A stretch of 64,000 nt of DNA, from NCBI GenBank assembly GCA_026168455.1, contig CM047430.1:3559858-3623857 (forward strand), read 5' to 3'. Shown one piece after another: positions 31,095 through 43,700 of this stretch (positions are counted from its first letter, which is position 1; the number at the start of each line of letters is the position of its first letter). The notes beneath the pieces were generated by a model. That model was given only the letters and a program-made list of their open reading frames with translations. It was not told where the DNA came from and searched no databases. A program made the translations under genes and the position numbers. Source of the DNA: Theocolax elegans (taxonomy: Eukaryota; Arthropoda; Insecta; Hymenoptera; Cerocephalidae).

Positions 31095-31300
31095 ATAAAT
31101 TAAAAATTAAAGTTTTTTTCCTCGTTGTACCGGAAGAAACCATAACACACAGCGCAATTTTAGGCCGTCATTGTCTCGACTGTTCCGGCTTAAGAATTCG
31201 AAATCAAAATTTAATTGAAAATAGAATCGAACTCCGCGAACCCGAATGTAGCGGGGACAATTTTGATCAATAAATTTTCCAAATCGAAGTTTTTGGTGAG

Positions 31301-32204
31301 TTGGACAAAGATATTCGCTTAGATATAAATAATCAAATACCTTCAGAAACGAAAAACCGATTGAACGAAACGTTTAACAGTATCATAAAAAATAACGAAA
31401 CAAAAATAATCTACGATTTTGAAATGCAAATAAACGTAAAAAACGAAAAATCAATAAGATTTAAACCACGGCGAATATCATTCTCCGACCGCGAAAAGCT
31501 AAAAGAAATATTGGATGACTTGATACGCGATAAAGTAATTAGACCTAGTAATTCATCATACACAAGCCCTATAGATATTGGTAAGGATGAAAACGGGCGA
31601 ATTACGACTATGTGTGGACTACCGGGAACTTAATAAAATCACGATTAAAGAGAATTTTCCAACACCTATAATTGATGACCACTTAGATAGTTTAAATAAT
31701 AAAAAGTATTTTTCTAAAATGGATCTTAAAAATGCATTCCATCATGTCAGAATCGCGGACTCGTCAATTAAATATACGTCGTTTGTTACGCCTTTGGGTC
31801 AATTCGAATATCTTAGGTGCCCTTTCGGGTTGTCGGATGCAGGACGTACATTTTTGCGATATATTTATGGTATATACAGACAATTAATTTACGAGAATAA
31901 AATTTTAGTATATTACGATGATATCATGGTGGCTACAAATGATATAGAAGAGCATTTAAATATTCTCTCCGAAATATTTACATTAGCGCATAAGCACGAT
32001 TTAAAATTTCGGTTGGACAAATGTTCATTTTTGTATGGTCGGGTACCCTATTTGGGTTACCTGATTGATCATCGCGGTATAAGTCCTAGTGAAGAACATA
32101 AAAAATCATTAAAAAATTTTCCGGTACCACGATCGGTAGTACAAACTCAACAATTCATAGGATTAGCCAGTTTTTTCGTCGATTTATACCCCAATTTTCG
32201 ATAA
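31301..32204 (+). pseudogene. Reverse transcriptase
   Basis: 31301-31633 holds the N-terminal RT blocks (FKPRRISFSDREKLKE, VIRPSNSSYTSP). A frame change near 31600 leads to 31578-32204 with LCVDYRELNKIT, FSKMDLKNAFHHV, RCPFGLSDAG and the catalytic YYDDIMVA. A further frame change occurs near 32200. Confidence 0.88.
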
Positions 32205-32215
32205 TCGCGAAACCA

Positions 32216-32526
32216 TTGTATAATATAACGAAAAATAAGTCCGTATTTAAATTTGATAGCGATGAATTATATGCGTTCGATACACTGAAGGAGCGTTTGA
32301 CTTCACAACCAGTACTTGCGATCTATTCACCTGGACTCGATACCGAATTGCACTGTGATGCTAGTGCACATGGAATCGGTGCAATATTATTGCAAAAGCA
32401 AAATAATGGAATTCTCCAACATGTTTCTTATTTTAGCAAAAGAACAAGCGCGAGCGAATCAAAGTACCACAGCTTCGAATTAGAATGCCTGGCTGGTATA
32501 TACGCAATTAAAAGGTTTGCGACGAG
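32216..32526 (+). pseudogene. RNase H, 5' part
   Basis: TELHCDASAHGIGAILLQKQ carries the first catalytic aspartate, and FELECLAGIYAIKRF the glutamate region. The frame leaves homology at about 32526, where foreign sequence starts. RNase H homology resumes at about 33469 (FKIYTDCESF). Confidence 0.85.
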
Positions 32527-33468
32527 ACGTCGTTGCAATGAAATAGATAATACTTAATGTATTATATTATTTCGTAGTATGTATTAAATATTATATCTTA
32601 AAATCTCGCACGTTGTTACTGTTTCGTGCGTTGCCTCTTCAAGGCCACGAAACGCGCGTGTTTATGTCGACGACCGAGGATGTGTGCGAGCATCCGTATA
32701 TACAATTGTTATTGTGTGTGTGTGTGTTAGGTACTTTTCGGGAAGTACTGGACCGGTTCGTCCGTGCTCCGGGAAGCCGTACGCGAGTGCTCGTGAGTTC
32801 GTGTAAGTGCAGTGCGAAGGACCAAATACCTCGGGTTGAGTGTTCCCCGAGGTAGGCGAATCGCCGCGGTATCAGGCCGCACCTGCAGATCACCGTCGAG
32901 GACGACGGGAAACCGGCCCGACTCCACCGGCCAGCAGACGTCGGGGCGCCGACGGACACCAGGGCCTATGGACAACCCAGCCCGGTAAGTATCCGACATT
33001 GGTCGGTATTCTATTAGTGTGTTGTGTGTGTGTGCACGTATGTTTGTTCGGTAGCATACCGGTGCTACCGAAATCGTTTGGGTATTGCGCGGGGCGAGCA
33101 CGGGGGCAGCCCCTGCTTGCCCCGTATATACCACGCGACCAGGAGAACGCCCCGTTAAGTATTGTCGGGCACCTCCGTGTAATTTATTAAATAAATACTT
33201 ATTTGTTTATTTTAATATAACGGTCGCGTTACTATTTTAATTATAAATTAACCCGCAATAATCATTGCTCCGATTCCCGATTTTCCCGCCACGTGTGTCG
33301 GTACGTAGGAGATCGTCCTATCTCCGCTACCGTGTCCCGACGGGTTAACTTATTAACTCACGGCGACGACAAAGATGCGTTCTTCGGGGCCGTCGTGCCT
33401 GTATTAATAAATAAATAACTTGTAACTGGTATTAGGACGAAATACCACGTTATAGATTTCATATTTAC
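32527..33468. repeat. ~0.94-kb insertion in RNase H, LTR-like
   Basis: Interrupts the RNase H reading between KRFAT and YLTGI. It is GC-richer in the middle, with AATAAA motifs near 33190 and no credible gene. Size and composition suggest a solo LTR, but I could not fix the ends or a target duplication. Confidence 0.55.
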
Positions 33469-34735
33469 TTAACCGGTATTTAATTTAAAATTTATACAGA
33501 CTGCGAGAGTTTCAAACTTACATTAAACAAACAAAACATTTATTTGGCATTGTTCTTGGAAAGCTATATGTATACTATCGAACATCGCTCCGGCGATAGA
33601 ATGAAACACGTCGACGCGCTAAGCCGTTGTACCGATATTTTGATTATTGAACGTGTAACGTTTGAGCAAACACTAATTTTGAAACAAGGCTAGGATGCCG
33701 AAATTTGCGAACTAAGAGACAGATTGGAGAAAAAAGATATGAAAGACTTTGAGTTGCGTGAAGGATTAGTATACCGTAAAGTAAATAAAGATAGTTTATT
33801 AATCTACGTACCGAAAGCTATGATCAACAATGTTATTAGAACCCACCACGACGAATATTGTCACGTGGGAATTGATAAAGTGTTGAAAAGTATAAGAAGA
33901 ACATATTGGTTTCCTGAAATGCGCGAAAGGGTAAAAAATTACATAAATAATTGTTTGAAATGTATTACATATACCCCTTGCAATGGGAAAAATGAAGGTA
34001 TGTGGCATAGCATTCCAAAAGGAAATTTACCTTTTCAAATCACCCACATCGATCATTATGGCCCCCTTGAACGCACAGCAAAAGGAAACAAGTATGTCTT
34101 CGAAGTAATTGATGGATTTACAAAATTTATTAGATTTTATCCGTGTAAGTCTTCGAAAGCCGTAGAAGTTATAAATCATTTAAAGGAATATTTTCGATCA
34201 TATAGCCGACCCAAACAAATCGTTAGCGAGAGAGGGTCTGCGTTTACTTCAGATCTATTTGAACAATTTTTATATAGCGAAAATATTAAACATACACTTA
34301 TTGCAGTAGGCACACCTCGAGCCAACGGGCAGATCGAAAGGTTTAATCGAGAACTAACACCAATGCTAGCAAAAACATCGAAAGCAATAAATAAATGACG
34401 TAGAATACGCGATGAATAATACAGTTTGTCGATCGACGGGCGAATCTCCGAGTCGATTATTATTCGGGATACATCAATTAGCGAAAACATACGATTTACA
34501 AAATAAATTAAGTGAAAATGTAAACGAAAATCGTGATATTGAAAAACTGCGTTCTCGTGCGTCTGAAAAAAGAATAAGAAACCAAAAAACCAATGAAAAT
34601 TATAACAATTTACGTCACAAAGATGCGAAACTATATAAAGTTGGCGATTATGTAATGATACGTAACGTAGATGTTACGCCTAATGTAAATAAAAAACTAT
34701 TACCGAACCGTAAAGGACCCTAAGTAATTAAGCAA
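33469..34735 (+). pseudogene. RNase H end and integrase
   Basis: After the insertion, RNase H ends with IEHRSGDRMKHVDALSR. Integrase in 33724-34398 has an HHCC module (HHDEYCHVGIDK, CLKCITYTPC) and core motifs HIDHYGPL, SERGSAF and GQIERFN. The second catalytic position is Glu (codon 34228-34230) instead of Asp. A frame change near 34390 leads to the C-terminal part at 34412-34723 (YKVGDYVMIRNV), where TAA at 34721-34723 stops it just before VIKQILDHDRYVV. Confidence 0.85.
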
Positions 34736-34765
34736 ATTCTGGACCACGACCGCTATGTGGTGACA

Positions 34766-34783
34766 CGCCACGCCTACATTGTC

Positions 34784-34833
<50 letters not shown>

Positions 34834-34904
34834 TATATATATATATATAAAATAATACAGATAAAGCATCAATAGGTGGCGATGCTAAACGTTTCCGCAT
34901 AAAT
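34766..34904. repeat. Shared 30-mer and (TA)n tract
   Basis: CGCCACGCCTACATTGTCCT then GATATATATA, as at 27782, followed by about 60 bp of TA/CA repeat and a short AT-rich bridge to the satellite. Confidence 0.7.
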
Positions 34905-37262
34905 AGACGACGGATTCTATATGAGGTGCGAGCAACGATTCAAGCCGTCTGCCGCTCGCACCTCCTATACATTCATATACATTGTATTATGCCGACACTC
35001 AATGATGGGTGCAATATTTGTTTAATAACAATTATTAAAATTATTGACAGCTTGAGGACGGGGTAGAGGCATATAATTAATAAACATATAAGTGTATAGC
35101 AAGTACAAAAATTGAGTTTAGTTTAAAAAATCTATTAATTTGAAACATAAATATTCAATCATAACCTCTCAGTCTAAAGCGACGGATTCTATAGGAGGTG
35201 CGACCACCGATTCGAACCGTCTGCCGCTCGAACCTCCGATACTTTCATATATATTGTATTATGCCGACACTCAATGTTGGGTGCCATATTTGTTATTACA
35301 ATTATTTAAATTTAGACCGCATGAAGACGGGGTAGAAGAATATAATTAATAAACATTTTAAGTGTATAAATAGTACAAAATTAGAGTTCATGTTAAAATA
35401 TAATTAAAATTTGAAAAATACGAATGGAAACATAACCTCTCTCAGTCTATAGCAACGGATTCTATAGGAGGTGCGAGCACCGATTCGAGCCGTCTGCCGC
35501 TCGCACCTCCTATACTTTCACATACATTGTATTATGTCGACACACAATGTTTGGTGCCATATTTGTTATTACAATTATGTTAATTTAGACCGCATGAAGA
35601 CGGGGTAGAAGAATATTAATAATAAACATTTTAAGTGTATAGATAGTACAAAATTAGAGTTCATATTAAAATATAGTTAAAATTTGAAAAATACGAATGG
35701 AAACATAACCTCTCTCAGTCTATAGCGACGGATTCTATAGGAGGTGCGAGCACTGATTCAAGCCGTCTCCGCTCGCACCTCCTCTACTTTCACATACATT
35801 GTATTATGTCGACACACAATGTTTGGTGCAATATTTGTTTAATAACAATTATTAAAATTATTGACAGCTTGAGGACGGGGTAGAGGCATATAATTAATAA
35901 ACATATAAGTGTATAGCAAGTACAAAATTTGAATTTATTTTAGAAAAATCTATTAAATATAGTTAAAATTTGAAAAAGTACGAATGGAAACATAACCTCT
36001 CTCAGTCTATACGACGGATTCTATAGGAGGTGCGAGCACTGATTCAAGCCGTCTCCGCTTCGCCCTCCTCTACTTTCACATACATGGTATTATGTCGACA
36101 CACAATGTTGGTGCAATATTTGTTTAATAACAATTATTAAAATTATTGGACAGCTTGAGGACGGGGTAGAGGCATATAATTAATAAACATATAAGTGTAT
36201 AGCAAGTACAAAATTTGAATTTATTTTAGAAAAATCTATTAATTTGAAAAATAAATATTCAATCATAACCTCTCTCAGTTTAAAGCGACGGATTCTATAG
36301 GAGGTATGACCACCGATTCGAACCGTCTGCCGCTCTAACCTCCGATACTTTCATATATATTGTATTATGCCGACACTCAATGTTGGGTGCCATATTTGTT
36401 ATTACAATTATTTAAATTTAGACCGCATGTAGACGGGGTAGAAGAATATAATTAATAAACATATAAAGTGTATAGATAGTACAAAATTAGAGTTCATGTT
36501 AAAATATAGTTAAAATTTGAAAAATACGAATGGAAACATAACTTCTCTCAGTCTGTAGCGGCGGATTCTATAGGAGGTGCGAGCACCGATTCGAGCCGTC
36601 TCCGCTCGCACCTCCTCTTCTTTCACATACATTGTATTATGCCGACACACAATGTTTGGTGCAATATTTGTTTAATAACAATTTTTAAAATTATTGACAG
36701 CATGATGACGGGGTAGAGGCATATAATTAATAAACATATAAGTGTATAGCAAGTACAAAATTTGAGTTTAGTTTAAAAAAATCTATTAATTTGAAAAATA
36801 AATATTCAATCATAACCTCTCTCAGTCTATAGCGACGGATTCTATAGGAGGTGCGAGCACCGATTCGAGCCGTCTCCGCTCGCACCGCCTCTACTTTCAC
36901 ATACATTGTATTATGCCGACACACAATGTTTGGTGCAATATTTGTTTAATAACAATTATTAAAATTATTGACAGCTTGAGGACGGGGTAGAGGCATATAA
37001 TTAATAAACATATAAGTGTATAGCAGGTACAAAATTTGAGTTTAGTTTAAAAAAATCTATTAATTTGAAAAATAAATATTCAATCATAACCTCTCTCAGT
37101 TTAAAGCGACGGATTCTATAGGAGGTGCGACCACCGATTCGAGCCGTCTGCCGCTCGCACCTCCTATACTTTCATATTCATTGTATTATGCCGACACATA
37201 AAGTTGGGTACAATATTTGTTATTCCAATTATTAAAATTTAGACAGCTTAGAGACGGGGTAG
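34905..37262. repeat. 274-bp satellite array, about nine units, each with a hairpin
   Basis: Unit starts, marked by GAGGTGCGAG or variants, are near 34921, 35194, 35467, 35741, 36026, 36300, 36575, 36847 and 37122, i.e. 272-285 bp apart. Each carries an inverted repeat: in the third unit TATAGGAGGTGCGAGC (35463-35478) pairs perfectly with 35499-35514 across a 20-base loop. Two monomer types can be told apart by the downstream part (GACAGCTTGAGGACGGGG versus GACCGCATGAAGACGGGG). They run roughly A-B-B-A-A-B-A-A. A single detached unit lies at 48902-49262. Confidence 0.93.
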
Positions 37263-37280
37263 ATGCTTATCCATCCACAT

Positions 37281-37725
37281 CCATCCACATATTAAAATTT
37301 TATACTGTCAAAATGACGATTTAATATAAAATATGTTATATTGTTTTAAATAGTTGTAAAAATTAATTTTTTTAATTCAATATGATCGCGGCATCAAAAG
37401 GAATAATTATACACAGTGTTTGACTTTTTTATAGGTATTTAGTTAATTTTTAATGGTTTTAAAGTTTAAGTTTCAGCGTACGTCCGTACGTCCGTACAGG
37501 CAGCCTTTTTATATTTCAACTCTTCTTATATCTCTCTTGGATTTTCGAAAAAATGAATTTTATTTAATGCAAGTGATCGCGGAACTACACGGATTAATTA
37601 GAAAAAGTGCTTAACTTTTTTATAGGTGTTTAATTACTTTATTAAATGGTTTAACCTCGATTATTTAAAACGATTATTTATTTGTTTATCACGATTGGTT
37701 ATAACTGAAGGTAACATTAAGGACT
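37281..37725. repeat. Leader module 1 before the minisatellite
   Basis: Unique-looking 450 bp that recurs at 44918-45360 in the same orientation and again directly before a minisatellite array. Markers: TTTTATACTGTC, TTCAATATGATCGCGGCA, the tandem CGTACGTCCGTACGTC, AAGTGATCGCGGA and GGTTATAACTGAAGGTAAC. No ORF. It could be the 5' part of an element whose 3' part is the array. Confidence 0.82.
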
Positions 37726-40700
37726 TTACATCATCTATAGGAAGGGAATATTTTTTTTTAATTTCGTAATATGGGTTCCAGTAGATGATGCCCCGATGAC
37801 CTGGAGGTAATATTACCGACTTGGACATCTTCTACAGAAAGAAAATTTTTTTTTTTGATTTCGTAATATGCCTTCCAGTAGTTGTTGCCCCGTCGATCTG
37901 GAGGTAACAGTAAGGACCTGGACAACTTCTACAGGAAGAAAATTTTTTTTTTTGATTTCGTAATAGGCCTTTCAGTAGATATTCCCCGATGACCTGGAGG
38001 TAACATTACCGACCTGGACTTCTTCTACAGGAAGAAAAATTTTTTTTTTATTTTTATAATAAACCTTCCAGTAGATGATGCCCCGATGACCTGGAGGAAA
38101 CATTAGGGACCTGGACATCTACTACAGGAAGAAAAATTTTTTTTTTTGATTCGTAATAGGTCTTTCAGTAGGTATTATCCCGTTGACCTGGAGGTAACAT
38201 TACCGAAGTAGACATCTACAGGTAGAAAAATTTTATTTTGATTTCGTAATATGACGTCCAGTAGATGATGCCCCGATGACCTGGAGGTAACATTTGTGAC
38301 CTGCTCATCATCTACAAGAGAAATTTTTCTTTTGTTTCGTAATAGGCCTTTCAGTAGGTGTTACCCCGTTAACCTGGAGGTAACTTTAGGGACCTAGACA
38401 TTATCTACAGGAAGAAAATTATTTTCTTTTGATTTCGTAATAAGTCTTTCAGTAGAGGTTGCCCCGATGACCTGGAGGTTACATTACCGACCTGGACATC
38501 TTCTACAGGTAGAAAAAATTTTTTTTTTGATTTCGTAATATAACGTCCAGTAGATAACGCCCCGTCGACCTGGAGGTAACAGTAGAGACCTGGACATCTT
38601 CTACAGGAAGAAATTTTTTTTTTATTTCGTAATATGCCGTCCAGTAGTTGTTGCCCCGATGACTTGGAGGTAAAATTAGTGACCTGCACATCATCTACAG
38701 GAAGAAAATTTCTATTTTTAGATATCGTAATATGACGTCCCGTAGATAATGCCCCGTTGACTTTGAGGTAACAGTAGGGACCTGGACATCTTCTACAAGA
38801 AGAAACTTTTTTGTTTGATTTCGTAATATGCCGTCCAGTAGTTGTTGCCCCGATGACTTGGAGGTAAAATTAGTGACCTGCACATCATCTACAGGAAGAA
38901 AATTTCTATTTTCAGATATCGTAATATGACGTCCCGTAGATAATGCCCCGTTGACCTTGAAGTAAACAGTAGGGACCTGGACATCTTCGACAGGTAGAAA
39001 AATATTTTCTTTTTAGTTCGGAATATGCCGTAGATGTTGTCCAGTAGCCCAGATTGTTGGTCCAGTAGATGAGGCCCCATGACCTGGAGGTTACATTAGG
39101 TGACACTCACTACAGGAAGAAAAAAATTTGGACATCTTCTACAGGTAGAAATTTTTTTTTTGATTTCGTAATATGCCGTCCAGTAGTTGTTGCCCCGATG
39201 ACTTGGAGGTAAAATTAGTGACCTGCACATCATCTACAGGAAGAAAATTTCTATTTTCAGATATCGTAATATGACGTCCCGTAGATAATGCCCCGTTGAC
39301 CTTGAAGTAACAGTAGGGACCTGGACATCTTCGACAGGTAGAAAAATATTTTCTTTTTATTTCGTAATATGCCGTAGATGTTGTCCAGTAGCCCAGATGT
39401 TGGTCCAGTAGATGAGGCCCCGATGACCTGGAGGTTACATTAGTGACCTGCAATCATCTACAGGAAGAAAAAAATTTTTTTTGGTTTCGTAATAGGCCTT
39501 CCAGTAGATGATGCCCCGTTGACCTGGAGGTAACATTACCGACCTGGACATCTTCTACAGGTAGAAATTTTTTTTTTTGATTTCGTAATATGCCGTCCAG
39601 TAGACGTTGCCCCGTTGACCTGGAGGTAATATTACTGACATGGAAATCTTCTACAGAAAGCAAATTTTTTTTGGTTTCGTCATAGGCCTTCCAGTAGATA
39701 ATGCCCCGTTGACCTGGTGGTAACATTACCGACCTGGACCTCATCTACAAGAAGATAATTTTTTTTTCATTTTTATAATGAACATCCCAGTAGATGATGC
39801 CCCGTTGACCTGGAGGTAACATTACCGACCTGGACATCTTCTACAGGTAGAAATTTTTTTTTTTTGATTTCGTAATATGCCGTCCAGTAGATGTTGCCCC
39901 GATGACCTGGAGGTAATATTACTGACATGGACATCTTTTACAGGAAGCAAATTTTTTTTTTGGTTTCTACATAGGCCATCCAGTGGATGATGCCCCGTCG
40001 ACCTGGAGGTAGCATTACCGACCTGGACATCTTCTACAGGTAGAATAATATTTTCTTTTAATTTCGTAATATGACGTCCAGTAGATGATGCCCCGATGAC
40101 CTGGAGGTAACATTACCGACCACGACATCTTCTACAGGAAGAAAAATATTTTCTTTTAATTTCGTAACATGACGTCCAGTAGATGATGCCTCGTTGACCT
40201 CGAGGTAACATTACCGACCTGGACATCTTCTACAGGAAGAAAATTTTTTTTTGATTTCATAATAGGTCTTTCAGTAGGTATTACCCCGATGACCTGGAGG
40301 TAAAATGACCGACCTCGACATCTTCTACAGGAAGAAAATTTTTTTATGGTTTCGTAATAGGCCTTTTAGTAGATGATGCCCCGTTGACCTAGAGGTAACA
40401 GCAGGGACCTGGACATCTTCTACAGTAGGAAATTTTATTTTGATTTCGTAATAGGTCTTTCAAGTAGGTATTATACCGTTGACCTGGAGTAACATTACCG
40501 AAGTGGACATCTCCTGCAGGAAAAAAAAATTTTTTTTTGATTTCGTAATATGCCATCTAGTCGATATTGCCCCGATGACCTGGAGGTAACATTTGTGACC
40601 TGCTCATCATCTACAAGAGAAATTTTTCTTTTGTTTCGTAATAGGCCTTTCAGTAGATGTTGCCCCGTTAACCTGGAGGTAACATTAGGGACCTGGACAT

Positions 40701-43700
40701 CATCTACAGGAAGAAAATTTTTTTTTTTTGATTTCGTAATAGGTCTTTCAGTAGGTATTATACCGTTGACCTGGAGTAACATTACCGAAGTGGACATCTC
40801 CTGCAGGAAAAAAAAATTTTTTTTTTGATTTCGTAATATGACGTCCAGTAGATGATGCCCCGTCGACCTGGAGGTAACATTAGGGACCTGGACATCTTCT
40901 ACAGGAAGAAAATTTTTTTTTATTTCGTAATATGCCGTCCAGTAGATGTTGCCCCGATGACCTGGAGGTAACATTAGGGACCTGGACATCATCTACAGGA
41001 AGAAAATTTTTTTTTTTTGATTTCGTAATATGACGTCCAGTAGATGATGCCCCGTTGACCTGGAGGTAACATTAGGGACCTGGACATCTTCTACAAGAAG
41101 AAAATTTTTTTTTTGATTTCGTAATATGCCGTCCAGTAGTTGTTGCCCCGATGACTTGGAGGTAAAATTAGTGACCTGCACATCATCTACAGGAAGAAAA
41201 TTTCTATTTTCAGATATCGTAATATGACGTCCCGTAGATAATGCCCGTTGACCTTGAAGTAACAGTAGGGACCTGGACATCTCGACAGGTAGGAAAAATA
41301 TTTTTCTTTTTATTCGTAATATGCCGTAGATGTTGTCCAGTAGCCCAGATGTTGGTCCAGTAGATGAGGCACCGATGACCTGGAGGTTACATTAGTGACC
41401 TGCAATCATATCTACAGGAAGAAAAAAATTTTTTTTGGTTCGTAATAGGCCTTCCAGTAGATGATGCCCCGTTGACCTGGAGGTAACATTACCGACCTGG
41501 ACATCTTCTACAGGTAGAAATTTTTTTTTTTGATTTCGTAATATGCCGTCCAGTAGACGTTGCCCCGTGACCTGGAGGTAATATTACTGACATGGAAATC
41601 TTCTAGGAAGATAATGTTTCATTTTATAATGAACATCCCAGTAGATGAGCCCCGTTGACCTGGAGGTAACATTAACCGACCTGGACATCTTCTACAGGTA
41701 GAAATTTTTTTTTTTTGATTTCGTAATATGCCGTCCAGTAGATGTTGCCCCCGATGACCTGGAGGTAATATTACTGACATGGACATCTTTTACAGGAAGC
41801 AAATTTTTTTTTTGGTTTCTACATAGGCCATCCAGTGGATGTGCCCCGTCGACCTGGAGGTAGCATTACCGACCTGGACATCTTCTACAGGTAGAATAAT
41901 ATTTTCTTTTAATTTCGTATATGACGTCCAGTAGATGATGCCCCGATGACCTGGAGGTAACATTACCGGACCACGACATCTTCTACAGGAAGAAAAATAT
42001 TTTCTTTTAATTTCGTAACATGACGTCCAGTAGATGATGCCTCGTTGACCTCGAGGTAACATTACCGACCTGGACATCTTCTACAGGAAGAAAATTTTTT
42101 TTTTGATTTCATAATAGGTCTTTCAGTAGGTATTACCCCGATGACCTGGAGGTAAAATGACCGACCTCGACATCTTCTACAGGAAGAAAATTTTTTTTAT
42201 GGTTTCGTAATAGGCCTTTTAGTAGATGATGCCCCGTTGACCTAGAGGTAACAGCAGGGACCTGGACATCTTCTACAGTAGGAAATTTTATTTTGATTTC
42301 GTAATAGGTCTTTCAAGTAGGTATTATACCGTTGACCTGGAGTAACATTACCGAAGTGGACATCTCCTGCAGGAAAAAAAAATTTTTTTTTTGATTTCGT
42401 AATATGCCATCTAGTCGATATTGCCCCGATGACCTGGAGGTAACATTTGTGACCTGCTCATCATCTACAAGAGAAATTTTTCTTTTGTTTCGTAATAAGC
42501 CTTCCAGTAGATGATGCCCCGTCGACCTGGAGGTAACAGTAGGGACCTAGAAATCTTCTACAAGAAGAAAATTTTTTTTTATTCCGCTATAGGCCTTCCA
42601 GTACATGATGCCCCGTCGACCTGGAGGTAACAGTAGGTACCTGGACTTTTTCTACAGGAAGATAATTTTTTTTTCATTTTTATAATGAACATCCCAGTAG
42701 ATGATGCCCCGTTGACCTGGAGGTAACATTACCGACCTGGACATCTTCTACAGGTAGAAATTTTTTTTTTTTTGATTTCGTAATATGCCGTCCAGTAGAT
42801 GTTGCCCCGATGACCTGGAGGTAATATTACTGACATGGACATCTTTTACAGGAAGCAAATTTTTTTTTTGGTTTCTACATAGGCCATCCAGTGGATGATG
42901 CCCCGTCGACCTGGAGGTAGCATTACCGACCTGGACATCTTCTACAGGTAGAATAATATTTTCTTTTAATTTCGTAATATGACGTCCAGTAGATGATGCC
43001 CCGATGACCTGGAGGTAACATTACCGACCACGACATCTTCTACAGGAAGAAAAATATTTTCTTTTAATTTCGTAACATGACGTCCAGTAGATGATGCCTC
43101 GTTGACCTCGAGGTAACATTACCGACCTGGACATCTTCTACAGGAAGAAAATTTTTTTTTTGATTTCATAATAGGTCTTTCAGTAGGTATTACCCTGATG
43201 ACCTGGAGGTAAAATGACCGACCTCGACATCTTCTACAGGAAGAAAATTTTTTTTATGGTTTCGTAATAGGCCTTTTAGTAGATGATGCCCCGTTGACCT
43301 AGAGGTAACAGCAGGGACCTGGACATCTTCTACAGTAGGAAATTTTATTTTGATTTCGTAATAGGTCTTTCAAGTAGGTATTATACCGTTGACCTGGAGT
43401 AACATTACCGAAGTGGACATCTCCTGCAGGAAAAAAAAATTTTTTTTTTGATTTCGTAATATGCCATCTAGTCGATATTGCCCCGATGACCTGGAGGTAA
43501 CATTTGTGACCTGCTCATCATCTACAAGAGAAATTTTTCTTTTGTTTCGTAATAAGCCTTCCAGTAGATGATGCCCCGTCGACCTGGAGGTAACAGTAGG
43601 GACCTAGAAATCTTCTACAAGAAGAAAATTTTTTTTTATTTCGCTATAGGCCTTCCAGTACATGATGCCCCGTCGACCTGGAGGTAACAGTAGGTACCTG

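Larger units (their letters stand above)
29640..34760 (+). mobile_element. Broken Ty3/gypsy element with SAP-type Gag
   Basis: Gag, zinc knuckles, protease, RT, RNase H and integrase follow one another on the plus strand over 5.1 kb. Each is broken by at least one frameshift or stop. A roughly 0.94-kb insertion splits RNase H (about 32530-33465). I could not define LTRs: the right side runs into a TA repeat at 34786 and the left side adjoins foldback B. Confidence 0.88.

Noticed and set aside
34905..37262. Hammerhead ribozyme in the 274-bp satellite
   Set aside because: The hairpin is strong but I see neither a CTGATGA core nor a matching GAAA/cleavage arrangement in the unit.
40495..40992. 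165-codon minus-strand ORF in the minisatellite as a repeat protein
   Set aside because: Unit length divisible by three creates long frames by chance. The frame depends on T-run length and breaks elsewhere in the array. No start context or family.
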